From contig NZ_QPLT01000009.1 of NCBI RefSeq assembly GCF_003666015.1, positions 107,546-171,545 of the forward strand: 64,000 nucleotides of DNA. Reading direction: 5' to 3'. Shown here piece by piece: positions 40,772 to 50,211 of the stretch; position 1 is the stretch's first letter; the number at the start of each line of letters is the position of its first letter. This stretch comes from Halorubrum sp. Atlit-26R (GTDB lineage Archaea > Halobacteriota > Halobacteria > Halobacteriales > Haloferacaceae). A program made the position numbers and the translations under genes. The notes under the pieces were generated by a model that was not told where the DNA came from, did not search any database, and saw only the letters and a list, made by a program, of their open reading frames with translations.

Positions 40772-42823
40772 TCACTCCTCCGTCTCGGGGAGCGTCCGCC
40801 CCGCCCGGTGTTCGGAGATGATCCGGTCGATCCGCTCGGCCTTCTCGTCGCGCCGGCGCTCCTCGGCGCGCTCCTCCCACTCGTTGACGGCGGCGGCGAG
40901 GTCCTCCTCGCTCGCGACCGCCAGCTCGTCGACCTCGCGGACCGGCACCGCGTCGGCGGGCACGACGGGGACCGCGCGCTCGAACAGCACCTCGTCGGCC
41001 ACGTCGGAGAGGTTCCCCTCGCCGCGGATCACCGCCCGCGGCTCCGCCTCCGCGAGCCGCTCCGCGGTCCGGCGGCCCGCCCCGGAGGCGTCCCGGAGGT
41101 ACACCACGTCGCCGGCGACGAGCCCGTACGCCTCGTCGGCGGCGTCGAGCGCGTCGAGCGTGAACTGCTCGACGACCTTCACGCTCACGAGCCCCTGCCC
41201 CTCGGCGACGTCGCCGAAGTTCGAGTGGTCGAGCCGCCACAGCTCCTTCAGCGTCTCCACCTTCCGTTCCAGGTCTTCGACGCGCTCGCGGGCCTCGTCG
41301 CGCTCGCGCTCTAACCGGTCCGTCTCGCGTTCCAGCCGCGAGACCGCCCGCCGGGTGCGGGCCTCGATGCGCTCCTCGCGTTTCGCCTCGTCCAGTTCCG
41401 ACTCCAGCTCCGCGATCCGATCGTCGCGCTCGTCGAGGTCTTCCTCCAGCGAGTCGGCGTGCGACTCCAGCCGGTCGACGCGCTCGCGGAGCCGCCGGAT
41501 CGTCTCCTCCTCCTCGGTGCGCTCGGGCTCCGTGGGGTCCGTCTCGTCGGCGTCGCCGCCGTCGTCGCCGTCGCCGCCGTCGTCCTCGCTCAGGTCCTCG
41601 ATGACGGCCTCGACCGACGACTCGCCCGCGACGACGCCGGCGATCACCGCCCCGCGGTCGAGCCGCGGCGGCGTCTTCGCCGCGATCCGCTCGAACTGGT
41701 CCTCGTGGTCGTCGTAGGCGTACAGCGCCGCGGCCAGCGCGTCGCGCTCGTGATCGTTCGCGTAGCCCGCCTCGCGGGTGCGGTGGAGCTTCTCGTCGAC
41801 CGGGAGGTCGGTGGTGGGGCGCCAGCCGGCGGCGTCGAACGAGCGCCGGAACTTCTCGACGGTCTCCGGCATCGGTTCGACGTCGGCGGCGACGATGATC
41901 GGACGCCCCTGCTCGACGATCCACTCGGTCACCTCGGCGGTGTCGCCGGTTCGCGAGGAGTACAGCGCGTGGACGGTGCCGTCGAGGCCGACGACCGCGG
42001 CGGCGGTGGTCGTCCCGGGGTCGATCCCGACGATGACGCGGTCGCGCCGCTTCACTAAGGGCTCGTACTCGATCCCGTCGCGGCGCTCGCGCTCGACCTC
42101 GACGCGCACGTCGCCGGCCCGGGAGTTCGAGACGGGGATGTCCTCGGGGCGGGCCTCGACCGTGAACGTCGCGTTCGCGTAGCCGCCGTACTTCTCGGTC
42201 ACGTCGCGCTCGAAGTCGAGGTTGGCCTCCTTCAGCTTCGACTGGACCTGCCGGGTCCGCTTCCGGACGTTGCCGTGGATCCGTCGGGTGTAGCGGTCCT
42301 GACTCCACCCGCCCTTCCCGGTCGAGCGCCCCCGAGACACCTTCACCCGCGTCTCGTCGGTGAACGCGGTCACCTCGTGGCCGACGTTGGCCGCCGCGAG
42401 CCGCGCCGACGCCTCGGCCTCCTTCATCGGCTCCTTGCCGTACGGGATGCCGTGTCGCGAGGCGACCCGCGAGAGCGGCTCCGGGCGCTCCGCGCCGGTC
42501 ACTTGGACGAGCCGGGTGCCGTCCGGGAGCGACCGGAGGAACCCGACCAGCTCCCCTTTGTCCGCCGCCAGCTCGTAGGCGTTGTCGGTGGCGACGTAGA
42601 GGGGCTCGCGGTCGTCGATCAGCCGGCAGAGCTTCCGGAAGGAGACCACGTCGCGGGTGACCCGCGCCATCGGCCCGTCTGCGTCCGGGGCGTCCGGGTC
42701 GTCCTCGTCGACGGGGTCGAGGACCACGAGGGCGTAGGAGGGGCTGTCGCCGCGGACGTCGCCGCTGTGGACGTCGACGCCGAACACCGGCCGGTCGCGG
42801 GCGCGGATGGTCCGGGTTGTCAC
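40772..42823 (-). CDS. DUF460 RuvC-like nuclease-fold protein
   Basis: A 683-residue protein. GTG at 42823 is chosen because a TATA box, GTATATAC (42848-42855), lies about 27 bases upstream and overlaps the alternative ATG at 42859. The DUF460 N-terminal region (PVFGVDVHSGDV) is followed by a RuvC/RNase H-like domain (RVIVGIDPGTTTAAAVVGLDG; later ANDHERDALAAALYAYDDH with acidic residues), then an acidic linker and a long coiled coil (about 440-550), and a C-terminal domain. The family is conserved in archaea and predicted to be a nuclease; the biological role is unknown. Confidence 0.88.
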   Translation of the reverse strand: MTTRTIRARDRPVFGVDVHSGDVRGDSPSYALVVLDPVDEDDPDAPDADGPMARVTRDVVSFRKLCRLIDDREPLYVATDNAYELAADKGELVGFLRSLPDGTRLVQVTGAERPEPLSRVASRHGIPYGKEPMKEAEASARLAAANVGHEVTAFTDETRVKVSRGRSTGKGGWSQDRYTRRIHGNVRKRTRQVQSKLKEANLDFERDVTEKYGGYANATFTVEARPEDIPVSNSRAGDVRVEVERERRDGIEYEPLVKRRDRVIVGIDPGTTTAAAVVGLDGTVHALYSSRTGDTAEVTEWIVEQGRPIIVAADVEPMPETVEKFRRSFDAAGWRPTTDLPVDEKLHRTREAGYANDHERDALAAALYAYDDHEDQFERIAAKTPPRLDRGAVIAGVVAGESSVEAVIEDLSEDDGGDGDDGGDADETDPTEPERTEEEETIRRLRERVDRLESHADSLEEDLDERDDRIAELESELDEAKREERIEARTRRAVSRLERETDRLERERDEARERVEDLERKVETLKELWRLDHSNFGDVAEGQGLVSVKVVEQFTLDALDAADEAYGLVAGDVVYLRDASGAGRRTAERLAEAEPRAVIRGEGNLSDVADEVLFERAVPVVPADAVPVREVDELAVASEEDLAAAVNEWEERAEERRRDEKAERIDRIISEHRAGRTLPETEE

Positions 42824-42899
42824 GGGCCGAGGTAGGTCGTTGCCGCGTATATACCCCACGCCGGGGGCGGGGGTCGCTCGGCGTTAGGCCGGCGAGCGG

Positions 42900-44084
42900 T
42901 CAGAGTATCCGCGGCTCGTCGCCCGCCCCCTGCTGCCGGCCGCTGATGATCCCGGGCGTCCCGCCGGTCTGGATGATGTTGAACGCGGTCATCAGGTCCG
43001 ACCGCGAGATGAGACCGACGAGCTCGCCGTCGGCGTCGACGACCGGAAGGCGCCCGACGCCGTGTTCCTGCATGGTCTGGAGCGCGGTCAGGGCGTCGGC
43101 GTTCGGGTCGGCGGCGACGAGGTCGGTCGCCATCACGTCGTCGACGCGGTAGGCGTCGCGCTCGACCTCGCGGACCGAGCGGGCGTCCTCTAAGGTGACC
43201 ATCCCGACGAGCTCGTCGCCGTCGAGGACGGGGTAGCCGGTGTGGCGCTCCTCGAACATCCGGCTCATCAGGTCGGCGACGGAGGTGTCCTCCGACACCG
43301 TGTGGAGGTCCCCGCGCGGCGTCATGATGTCGGTGACGGTGACGCCCTCGAAGGCGGCCTTCAGGGTCGTCTGCTGCGCCTCGCCGGAGGCGGCGATGTA
43401 GACGAAGAAGGCGAGCACGATGAGCAGCAGCTGGAAGGTGAACAGGCCCACGATCCCCATCAGGAACGCGAACACCTTCCCCACGGCGGCGGCCCGCTGG
43501 GTCGCCTGCGCGTGCGGCTGGTTCCGCGCGAGCAGCGCACGCAGGACCCGGCCGCCGTCCATCGGGAACGCGGGGAGCATGTTGAAGCCGGCGAGGACGA
43601 CGTTCAACAGCGCGAGGTAGCCGAACACGAAGAGGAGGGCGTCGGAGCCCCCCGCCCCGACGAGGACGACCCCGTAGCAGGCGACCCCCACCGCGACGCT
43701 GACGAGCGGGCCGGCGATCGCGATCCAGAACTCGTGTTTCCAGTCCTCGGGGAACTCGGCGAAGCTGGCGAGCCCGCCGAGCAGCCACAGGGTGATCGAC
43801 TCGATCTCGTAGCCGTAGCGCATCGCGACCAGCGAGTGGCCGAACTCGTGGAGCAGCACCCCGACGAACAGCCCCACCGCGGCCGCCAGCCCGAGCAGCC
43901 ACGGGGTGTTCCCGGCCGCGACCGCGCCGGCGTCGATCCCGAGCCCGGCGACCTCGTTCATCACCTCGGCGATCTCTCCCACCTGTCCGCCGATGAGGTA
44001 CGCGAACAGGGGTAAGACGATCAGGAACGTCCAGTTGAGCCGGATCGGAATCCCGAACGCGCTCCCGACCTTGATTCCACGCAT
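42900..44084 (-). CDS. Site-2 protease family metalloprotease with CBS domains
   Basis: A 394-residue membrane protease of the M50B class. HEFGH is at 79-83 within a membrane helix, and the second zinc ligand is in NMLPAFPMDGGRVLR (NPDG-like motif). Five to six membrane segments are visible. Two CBS domains occupy about 250-385 (VTDIMTPRGDLHTVSEDTSVADLMSRMFEERHTGYPV, then VDDVMATDLVAADPNADALTALQTMQEHGVGRLPV), which sense adenine nucleotides. Start ATG at 44084, with a TATA-like element shared with the divergent cupin gene. Intramembrane cleavage of an unknown regulator is expected. Confidence 0.92.
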   Translation of the reverse strand: MRGIKVGSAFGIPIRLNWTFLIVLPLFAYLIGGQVGEIAEVMNEVAGLGIDAGAVAAGNTPWLLGLAAAVGLFVGVLLHEFGHSLVAMRYGYEIESITLWLLGGLASFAEFPEDWKHEFWIAIAGPLVSVAVGVACYGVVLVGAGGSDALLFVFGYLALLNVVLAGFNMLPAFPMDGGRVLRALLARNQPHAQATQRAAAVGKVFAFLMGIVGLFTFQLLLIVLAFFVYIAASGEAQQTTLKAAFEGVTVTDIMTPRGDLHTVSEDTSVADLMSRMFEERHTGYPVLDGDELVGMVTLEDARSVREVERDAYRVDDVMATDLVAADPNADALTALQTMQEHGVGRLPVVDADGELVGLISRSDLMTAFNIIQTGGTPGIISGRQQGAGDEPRIL

Positions 44085-44106
44085 GCCATCGAGTTCGGGT
44101 GGTGAT

Positions 44107-44119
44107 CGGTTAAATACAC
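44107..44119. promoter_or_regulatory. Shared bidirectional TATA between protease and cupin
   Basis: CGGTTAAATACAC reads as a TATA-like box on both strands. It sits about 27 bases from the cupin ATG (44140) and about 29 bases from the protease ATG (44084), so both transcripts would be near leaderless and may compete. Confidence 0.5.
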
Positions 44120-44139
44120 GGGCCCCGTCACGGACAGCC

Positions 44140-44520
44140 ATGACCGATGCGAGCGACCCGGACCCGGTCGTGAAACGCGCGGACGAAATCTCGTACGAGC
44201 CCGCCGACGCCGCCGAGGGACTCTCGAAGGGCGTCCTCCTCGACGAGTCCGACGGCGCCCCGAACTTCGCGATACGCCGGTTCGAGCTCGCGCCGGGCTC
44301 CGAGGTCCCGCGCCACACCAACGCGGTCGAACACGAGCAGTACGTCCTCGCCGGCGAGTACGTCGTCGGGATCGGGGACGAGGAGCACGCCGTCTCGCCC
44401 GGCGACGCGCTCCTCGTCCCCGCGGGCGTCGAACACTGGTACCGCAACGAGGGCGACGAGCCCGGCGCGTTCATCTGCGCGGTGCCGAACGGCGACGACA
44501 CCATCGAGCTCGTCGAGTAG
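44140..44520 (+). CDS. Single-domain cupin protein
   Basis: A 126-residue cupin. Motif 1 is EVPRHTNAVEHEQYVLAGEY (metal-binding His and Glu positions), motif 2 SPGDALLVPAGVEHWYRN with the final His. These folds bind a divalent metal and act as sugar isomerases, dioxygenases or sensors. Nothing nearby fixes the substrate. TATA about 27 bases upstream. Confidence 0.85.
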   Translation: MTDASDPDPVVKRADEISYEPADAAEGLSKGVLLDESDGAPNFAIRRFELAPGSEVPRHTNAVEHEQYVLAGEYVVGIGDEEHAVSPGDALLVPAGVEHWYRNEGDEPGAFICAVPNGDDTIELVE

Positions 44521-44569
44521 GAAGTCGAGGCCGACCGCGCTCGCCGGGGTCGGAGCGGGAGGCGGCCCG

Positions 44570-45373
44570 CTACTCCAGTGCCCCGACGCGGTCGGCGACG
44601 TACCCGAACTGGTCGCGGTAGCCGTTCGGCGACAGCAGCACGGGGTAGAAGGGCTCGTCGGCGAGCAGCGGCTCGCCGTCGGCGGCCGCGAACCGCTCGC
44701 CGGACTCGACGCGCTCGAAGTTGCGCGCGAACACCTCGTACGCCTCCGCCTCCGGCTTCGGGATCCGCTCGCGGAGCCGGAACACCGGAACGTCCTCGCG
44801 GCCGCCGACGTCGAGCACGTCGTCGGCGCCGGGCGCGGAGACGGCCCCGGTCGCGGCGAGGAACGCCCGCGCCAGCCAGTAGGCGTTGTCCGCGGCGGCC
44901 TCCGAGCCCTGGAGCCCGGCCTCCACTTCGAGCGTGTGCGGGTGTTCGATGAGCCGTCCCTCGGTGAACGCGTCGGTCTGGATCACGGCGTCGACCGGGA
45001 GGTGCGGCGCGACCGCGCGCGTCACCTCGTCCATCGAGTCGATGACGGCGAACGGCTCGGCGTACGACTGCGTCGAGTGGACCGCGAGGGTGGTACACCC
45101 CGCTACGGCGTCGACGAGGTCGGCCGCGAGCCGCACCTCGTGTGCCTCCGCGTCCCGATTCCCCGGGAACACGCGGTTGAGGTCGGCGTCGAGATACCGC
45201 TCGCCGGCGTCGAGGGCCTCCTCGTTGGCGACGATCAGCCGCACCGGTCGCTCGGGGTCGAGGTCCGCGTCGAGCAGGCGCTCGACGGCGCGGGCGCCGC
45301 AGGGCTCGTCGCCGTGGATCGCGCCGACGACGGCGACCTCGGGCTCCCCGTCGCCCAGATCGTGAACTTCCAT
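44570..45373 (-). CDS. Succinylglutamate desuccinylase/aspartoacylase-family hydrolase
   Basis: A 267-residue zinc hydrolase of the M14 AstE/AspA clan. GAIHGDEPCG near residue 17 supplies the HxxE zinc pair, DLNRVFPGN follows, and AVHSTQSY holds the third ligand, with LEVEAGLQG giving the catalytic Glu. It hydrolyses an acyl-amino acid or related amide; the natural substrate is not evident. It stands alone on the minus strand. Confidence 0.85.
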   Translation of the reverse strand: MEVHDLGDGEPEVAVVGAIHGDEPCGARAVERLLDADLDPERPVRLIVANEEALDAGERYLDADLNRVFPGNRDAEAHEVRLAADLVDAVAGCTTLAVHSTQSYAEPFAVIDSMDEVTRAVAPHLPVDAVIQTDAFTEGRLIEHPHTLEVEAGLQGSEAAADNAYWLARAFLAATGAVSAPGADDVLDVGGREDVPVFRLRERIPKPEAEAYEVFARNFERVESGERFAAADGEPLLADEPFYPVLLSPNGYRDQFGYVADRVGALE

Positions 45374-45457
45374 ACGACTCGCAGGCGCGCGGCGGATAAG
45401 TGGCGTTCGGATCCGCGGCGGGAGATCGACCGTCGCCGCTCGGGTCGGCCGGTCCCC

Positions 45458-46024
45458 TCAGTGCTCCTCGTCGACGCGCTCGGCGTACTCGTAGTCGGCG
45501 GGGTACGCCGGGGGACGCGCCCCGTCGAGGGCGATCCGCCAGTCGTCGACCGCGCTGGGGTCGTCGAGCGCGGCCCGGAGCGTCTCCCGGACGTCGTCGA
45601 CGTCGACCCCGTAGAAATCTCTCGGGACGCCGTCGAGGTACTGGAGGGCCGTCTCGAACAGCGACCGCATCCCGGTGTCGTTCTCGAAGTCGACGCGCTT
45701 GTACGCGCCGGCGGCGACCTGAACCATCCCGTGGAGGAATGCGCTCTCGACGGTGCCGCTGCCGTAGTTGTACCACTCGCTCTCGAAGCAGTCGTGGCTC
45801 TCGTGGTAGGCGCCGTCGTTGAACAGCCGCACGCCGTGTTCGGTCGCGCGCCGGAGCGTCGCGTGCTCCCAGTAGCCGCCGACCACGCGCGCGTCAGGCG
45901 GGCCGCCCGCCGACTGGTCCTCCTCGCCTGCCCCGGACTCGTCCGGGGCGCCGTCGCCCGCGTGCCACCCGGTCGGGTCCCCGAGCGGCGGGGCGACGCC
46001 CGGGTCGCGGGTGTGGTCGTCCAT
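45458..46024 (-). CDS. DUF309 family protein
   Basis: A 188-residue protein. The core [16 protein letters not shown], then [14 protein letters not shown] is the signature of DUF309, a small helical domain with conserved His/Glu residues that may bind metal. The first 45 residues are a low-complexity acidic leader. Divergent from the transporter gene across about 110 bp. No function is established for the family. Confidence 0.8.
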   Translation of the reverse strand: MDDHTRDPGVAPPLGDPTGWHAGDGAPDESGAGEEDQSAGGPPDARVVGGYWEHATLRRATEHGVRLFNDGAYHESHDCFESEWYNYGSGTVESAFLHGMVQVAAGAYKRVDFENDTGMRSLFETALQYLDGVPRDFYGVDVDDVRETLRAALDDPSAVDDWRIALDGARPPAYPADYEYAERVDEEH

Positions 46025-46136
46025 GTGCGGGCCGTTCACGCGGGAGCGACCTAACCGTTTCGCGGGGGAGGGGCATGAACCGGCTCGGGACCGGATCGAA
46101 CCCTTCTTTTCCCCCGGTCGCGCTCGGGGCGAACGA

Positions 46137-47018
46137 ATGGACGCCGGACTCCTCTTCGCGCTCGCCGCCGCCGTCGTCTGGGGGGCGTACCTCTTCGTCC
46201 TGAAGCGCGCCTTCTCGGAGTATCCTCCCGCCGCGCTGACCGTGGCGATAAACGCCGCGGCGCTCGGGTGGTTCCTCGCGGGGACCGGGCTCACGGTCGG
46301 CTTCGGCGACGCCGCGGCCGGGCTGGCCGGGCTCGTCGTCCCGCGGCGGTTCGCGGTCGTCGCCGTCACGAGCCTCGCGACGGCCGCGGCGTTCGTCCTC
46401 TTCCTCCGCGCCATCGAGAACGGTGCGGTGTCGTACGTCGCGCCGATCAACAAGGTCGTCCCGATGTTCGTCCTCCCGCTGGAGGTCGGGCTGCTCGGGC
46501 AGGTGTTAGCGCCGATCCAGGTCGCCGGCGTCGTCGTCACCACGCTCGCGGTGTACGTCGCGAACTACGAGCCGGGAAGCTTCTTCGCGCCGCTCGCGCG
46601 GGCCGCCCGCTCGCGACCCGCGCAGCTGGCGCTCGCGAGCGCGGCCTGCTACGCGGTCGCCGACGTGGGCAAGCGGGTCGCGCTCCAGGAACTCGCGATC
46701 CCCGGCACGCTCTGGGTGCCGCTGCTGCTCGCCGGCGTGGCGGTCGTGCTGCTCCCCGCGGCGGTCCGGAACCCCATCGAGGCGGGCCGAGACGACCTCC
46801 CGAAGTTCCTCGCCGCCGGCGCGCTCGTCGCCGTCGGCGAGCACCTGACGACGGTCGCGTTCGCGGCGCTGCCCGCGAGCGTCGCCTCTCCCGTGATCAA
46901 CACGCAGGCGATCGTCGCGGTCGTCCTCGGCGGCCTGCTGCTCGGCGAGCGCCACTTCCGGCTGCGGCTCGTCGCGGCCGTCCTCGCGGTGGTCGGCGTC
47001 GCGATGATCGCGGGGTGA
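46137..47018 (+). CDS. EamA/DMT-family transporter
   Basis: A 293-residue membrane protein with about ten hydrophobic helices arranged as two five-helix EamA repeats: the first begins [21 protein letters not shown] and the second [23 protein letters not shown]. The helix pattern [25 protein letters not shown] at the end is typical of the drug/metabolite transporter superfamily. It probably exports a small metabolite; the substrate is unknown. ATG at 46137 matches the family N-terminus. Confidence 0.85.
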   Translation: MDAGLLFALAAAVVWGAYLFVLKRAFSEYPPAALTVAINAAALGWFLAGTGLTVGFGDAAAGLAGLVVPRRFAVVAVTSLATAAAFVLFLRAIENGAVSYVAPINKVVPMFVLPLEVGLLGQVLAPIQVAGVVVTTLAVYVANYEPGSFFAPLARAARSRPAQLALASAACYAVADVGKRVALQELAIPGTLWVPLLLAGVAVVLLPAAVRNPIEAGRDDLPKFLAAGALVAVGEHLTTVAFAALPASVASPVINTQAIVAVVLGGLLLGERHFRLRLVAAVLAVVGVAMIAG

Positions 47019-47108
47019 GGCGGCGCGCGGGACGAGCCGCCGCCCGCCTCGACCGTCACGCCTGCCGCTACCCGAGAGACACTTGCCCGTTCGGCCCGTA
47101 CCGATCGT

Positions 47109-48158
47109 ATGAACTCCTCGCCGGAGTCGAGCCCGATCGACCACGCCGAGTCGGTCGTGAACGCGCTCGGCGACGGCGCGTACGTCCTCGACGCCGACCG
47201 GAACCGCGTGTTCGTCAACGACCGGCTCCGCGAGGTGACCGGGTTCGACGAGGCGGTCCTCCACGACGAGCACCCGGAGCGGCTCGTCGAGGAGGGGTAC
47301 TGGTCCGAGGAGACCGGCGAGCGCTACCGGGCGGCCGTCGAGCGCGTCCTCGCGGGCGAGACGGACGACGAGCGCGTCCAGCTCACGATGACGCTCGCGG
47401 ACGGGCGCGAGGTGACCACCGAGACGCGGCTGACCCCCGTCGAACGGGACGGCTCGGTCGTCGGCGCGGTCGGGGTGGTCCGCGACGTCACGGACCGCGT
47501 CGAGCGAGAACGAGAGTTAGAGCGGCTCAACGAGCGGCTCGAACGGCTCGCCGGCCTCCTCTCGCACGACCTCCGGAACCCCCTGTCGGTCGCGCGGGGG
47601 TACGTCGACCTCGCCCGCGAGACGGGCGACACCGAGCGGCTGGCGGCCGCCGAGGAGGCGCTCGACCGGATCGAGTCGATGATCGACGAGGCGCTGGTGA
47701 TGGCCCGCGATCCGGACGCCGTCGAGACCGCGGACGCCGCGGTCGACCTCGGAGACCTCGCCGCCGACTGCTTGGAGTCGGGCGACGTCGGCGACTGCCC
47801 GGCCGACGCCGAGCTCGTCGTCGAGGACCCCGGGCCGGTGGCCGGCGACCCGACCCTGCTCCGGCGCGCCGTCAGCAACCTCATCGGCAACGCCTTCGAC
47901 CACGGCGGCGACGAGCCCACGGTCCGGGTCGGCGTCGACGACCGAGGCGTGTACGTGGCCGACGACGGCCCGGGGCTTCCGGACGACGAGCAGGCGCGCG
48001 CGGAACTGACCGACTTCGGCGTCTCGCCGGACGGCGGCACGGGCATCGGACTCGCTATCGTCGAACGCGTCGCGGCCGCGCACGGCTGGACGCTCGAGAT
48101 CGGCGAGTCCGCCGAGGGCGGGTTCCGCGCGACGCTGGTCGGTGCGACGAAAAAGTGA
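47109..48158 (+). CDS. PAS-domain sensor histidine kinase
   Basis: A 349-residue soluble kinase. A PAS domain covers about 14-128 (VVNALGDGAYVLDADRNRVFVN). The dimerisation/phosphoacceptor box is LLSHDLRNPLSVARGY with His153. The ATPase domain has N box NLIGNAFDHGG, G1 VADDGPGLP and G2 GGTGIGLAIV. There are no membrane segments, so it senses a cytoplasmic signal. No response regulator lies next to it. Confidence 0.92.
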   Translation: MNSSPESSPIDHAESVVNALGDGAYVLDADRNRVFVNDRLREVTGFDEAVLHDEHPERLVEEGYWSEETGERYRAAVERVLAGETDDERVQLTMTLADGREVTTETRLTPVERDGSVVGAVGVVRDVTDRVERERELERLNERLERLAGLLSHDLRNPLSVARGYVDLARETGDTERLAAAEEALDRIESMIDEALVMARDPDAVETADAAVDLGDLAADCLESGDVGDCPADAELVVEDPGPVAGDPTLLRRAVSNLIGNAFDHGGDEPTVRVGVDDRGVYVADDGPGLPDDEQARAELTDFGVSPDGGTGIGLAIVERVAAAHGWTLEIGESAEGGFRATLVGATKK

Positions 48159-48231
48159 ATTGGGGACAGAGGAACTACAGCTCTGATTTATTTCCCCAAC
48201 CACTAAGGTAGATTACAACAATCTCGCTGCT

Positions 48232-48903
48232 ATGACGTTCACATCCGGAGTCGTAGCATTAGTACCAGCCGACTTCGGGACGATCAGTGACACACACATC
48301 TCTGAAGAAGAAGGTGAAGATAATACTGAATGTTATATTGATATTAAGAACGAGAAAGTGTCTCTTGATGGTAATATTTTATTCCAAGAAGGCCTGATCG
48401 CCGCAAAGCGAACTCTAACTGAAAAACAGGTTCTTATCGATAATGGGTCTGTTGATGTCACAGAAACAAGGCAATCTGATTGGGACTGGGCGAGGATCTG
48501 GAGTGTTCCTGACAAATTTATTATGGTATCAAGATCAAGCGGCACATTCCCATTCGACAAACTATCTGAGGCGATAGATCTAGATGTTCGTAGGGCAAGC
48601 TTCAACTTGACTGAAATTGTTCAAAACCATCCTGGACACTGGATGGGTGGATTTGAGGATAGAGAAGAACGCGTTCGATCTGGAACACTGTACGGAGACG
48701 AGATTGAACGTGATATCGATATGGGTGACGCATTTATAAGTGCTGACAAAAACCAAATTGGCCCCATTATTGAATTTGACGGCCGTGAAATCAAAGCACG
48801 AGTTACAGCCGATGGATTCGTACAGGTTGTATCTCCCGGAGATTACGAGAGAGAGAAATTCCTCTCGTTCGTTGAGGAAATTCTCATTACCTATGCCTAC
48901 TGA
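48232..48903 (+). CDS. AT-rich island gene, unknown (223 residues)
   Basis: A soluble, acidic protein with no recognised motif (TFTSGVVALVPADFGTISDTHISEEE; later WAWRIWSVPDKF-like aromatic stretch near residue 85, and NHPGHWMGG). Base composition and codon use are clearly more AT-rich than the kinase gene just upstream, pointing to horizontal acquisition. It is convergent with the membrane-anchored gene and the two overlap by 7 bases at their 3' ends. The function is unknown; a two-gene defence or toxin-like module is possible but unsupported. Confidence 0.7.
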   Translation: MTFTSGVVALVPADFGTISDTHISEEEGEDNTECYIDIKNEKVSLDGNILFQEGLIAAKRTLTEKQVLIDNGSVDVTETRQSDWDWARIWSVPDKFIMVSRSSGTFPFDKLSEAIDLDVRRASFNLTEIVQNHPGHWMGGFEDREERVRSGTLYGDEIERDIDMGDAFISADKNQIGPIIEFDGREIKARVTADGFVQVVSPGDYEREKFLSFVEEILITYAY

Positions 48904-49604
48904 ATCGGTGTGAAATATTTGCGAATTCCTCGGCTCAGTAAGCGAGGATCACTAAACCTCATCTCCAAAGTTGAATCTTTGAATACAGCTCTCATTTCCA
49001 GATCCTCATCTTCAATCACGCCATCTGTGACTGGAGTCTGTCCGAATAATGTGCCTGTAAGAAAAGTTGTACTTGGAGAGCCTTGGAAATTCTCCTCAGC
49101 ACGACTACTAATGTCGCTAGCAACCCGTTCAAAAGTCCGTAGTGATTCATCAGAGCGATATCCAAACGTCATTGAATTTTGAGTTTCAACCCGCAATTCA
49201 AATTTCTCAGAATTTCCATGTGGATCATCAAATGAAGGTTCATTTTCAATACGAACCTCTATTGGTGTAGATATTCCCGGGATGCTCACTTTCAGACAGT
49301 CATCTGAAAGGCCCTCAAATGTAATTTCATCAATATCTTGTTTTAATTCATTGAAGAACCTCATATCAAGGGATCTTGTAGGTGGATCTGAGTATCGGTC
49401 TACTCTAGTTAAATTAATATCGACTTTTGAGTCAAATATATAGTTCTTTGTGCGTCGCCACTTGCGAACAATTTCCGACTTAAATACATAACTCAATATT
49501 GCTACTGTACCTGTCGCTACCACCCCCGCAACAATTTGCCAGATAAATCCTGATAGGGAAGGTAGCATTTGTCTGTTGGACAATTGTCGCGTCCAATAAA
49601 ACAT
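48897..49604 (-). CDS. AT-rich island gene, membrane-anchored unknown (235 residues)
   Basis: Starts at ATG 49604, or possibly 49568. One membrane segment near residues 18-42 (FIWQIVAGVVATGTVAILSYVF) is followed by a basic stop-transfer stretch (RKWRRTKN) and a beta-rich soluble domain (VDINLTRVDRYSDPPTRSLDMRFF, LKVSIPGISTPIEVRIENEP). The topology suggests a cytoplasmic domain tethered to the membrane. AT-rich like its convergent neighbour, and lying between it and tRNA-Leu. No family is recognised. Confidence 0.7.
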   Translation of the reverse strand: MFYWTRQLSNRQMLPSLSGFIWQIVAGVVATGTVAILSYVFKSEIVRKWRRTKNYIFDSKVDINLTRVDRYSDPPTRSLDMRFFNELKQDIDEITFEGLSDDCLKVSIPGISTPIEVRIENEPSFDDPHGNSEKFELRVETQNSMTFGYRSDESLRTFERVASDISSRAEENFQGSPSTTFLTGTLFGQTPVTDGVIEDEDLEMRAVFKDSTLEMRFSDPRLLSRGIRKYFTPIQ

Positions 49605-49714
49605 CTTGTGTAATCTGGTAACCTATTTTTTGCTCAACTAGGGCCGGATATTCTATAACCTACACTTGGAAATCGGTGGCTTAAATTTCCGTGAACTAAT
49701 ACAGATGACTGCGT

Positions 49715-49798
49715 GCGAGGGTAGCCAAGCCCGGAAACGGCGGCGGATTCAAGCTCCGCTCCTGTAGAGGTCCGTGGGTTCAAATCCCTCCCCTCGCA
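49715..49798 (+). tRNA. tRNA-Leu (anticodon CAA)
   Basis: An 84-base class II tRNA. The acceptor arms GCGAGGG (49715-49721) and CCCTCGC (49791-49797) pair fully, with discriminator A at 49798. The anticodon stem GCGGA/TCCGC encloses TTCAAGC, giving anticodon CAA. The variable arm is the long type expected for leucine tRNA, and the T-loop is GGGTTCAAATCCC. No intron and no encoded CCA. A TATA-like TTAAATTT lies about 30 bases upstream. Confidence 0.93.
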
Positions 49799-49892
49799 TC
49801 GCCGGGTTCAACCCCCGTGATGCGGAAGACGCTCTCGGAGCGCTCTTCCCTCGCAAAACTTCACTCGACTCACGCAGAGCCCCCGGTATCGT

Positions 49893-50117
49893 CAAGCCCG
49901 GAAACGGCGGCGGATTCAAGCTCCGCTCCTGTAGAGTTCTCGTGAGCGAGCGACGCGAGCGAACGAGAGCACGCGAGTCGCAGCCGGCGAGCGAAGCGAG
50001 CCGGACCGTCTCGCGGTGGTCCGTGGGTTCAAATCCCTCCCCTCGCATCGCCGGGGTCAACCCCCGTGATGCGGAAGACGCTCTCGGAGCGCTCTTCCCT
50101 CGCAAAACTTCACTCGA
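49893..50117 (+). pseudogene. Broken duplicate of tRNA-Leu and its 3' flank with an insertion
   Basis: This stretch repeats 49726-49868 with one substitution (T to G in the CGCCGGGTTCAAC/CGCCGGGGTCAAC region), but lacks the first 11 bases of the tRNA, so the acceptor and the start of the D arm are missing. An 82-bp insertion (49937-50018) splits the variable arm. The copy cannot fold into a functional tRNA. The duplicated part includes about 70 bp downstream of the tRNA (to 49868). Confidence 0.85.
49937..50018. repeat. 82-bp palindromic insertion in the pseudo-tRNA variable arm
   Basis: The insertion is built of inverted words: TCTCGT near its start pairs with ACGAGA about 20 bases on, and CCGGC/GCCGG enclose GAGCGAAGCGA. 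The loop words (GCGAGCGA, GAGCGAAGCGAG) match those in the hairpins at 4966-5043 and 56408-56600, suggesting a related mobile hairpin repeat. Confidence 0.6.
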
Positions 50118-50211
50118 ACGCGACCAGCCGCGGCCGCGTCGCGGTCGGCAACTCCGCTCCGGCTCGGTCCGAGCGACGTGGATTTTTATCCTCACCCGCG
50201 AACGGGTCCGT

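Noticed and set aside
42824..42859. ATG start for DUF460 at 42859
   Set aside because: It overlaps the TATA box; GTG at 42823 has correct spacing.
49774..50211. N-terminal extension of the PQQ lipoprotein through the tRNA region
   Set aside because: It reads across the tRNA duplicate and would bury the Tat signal; start is 50212.
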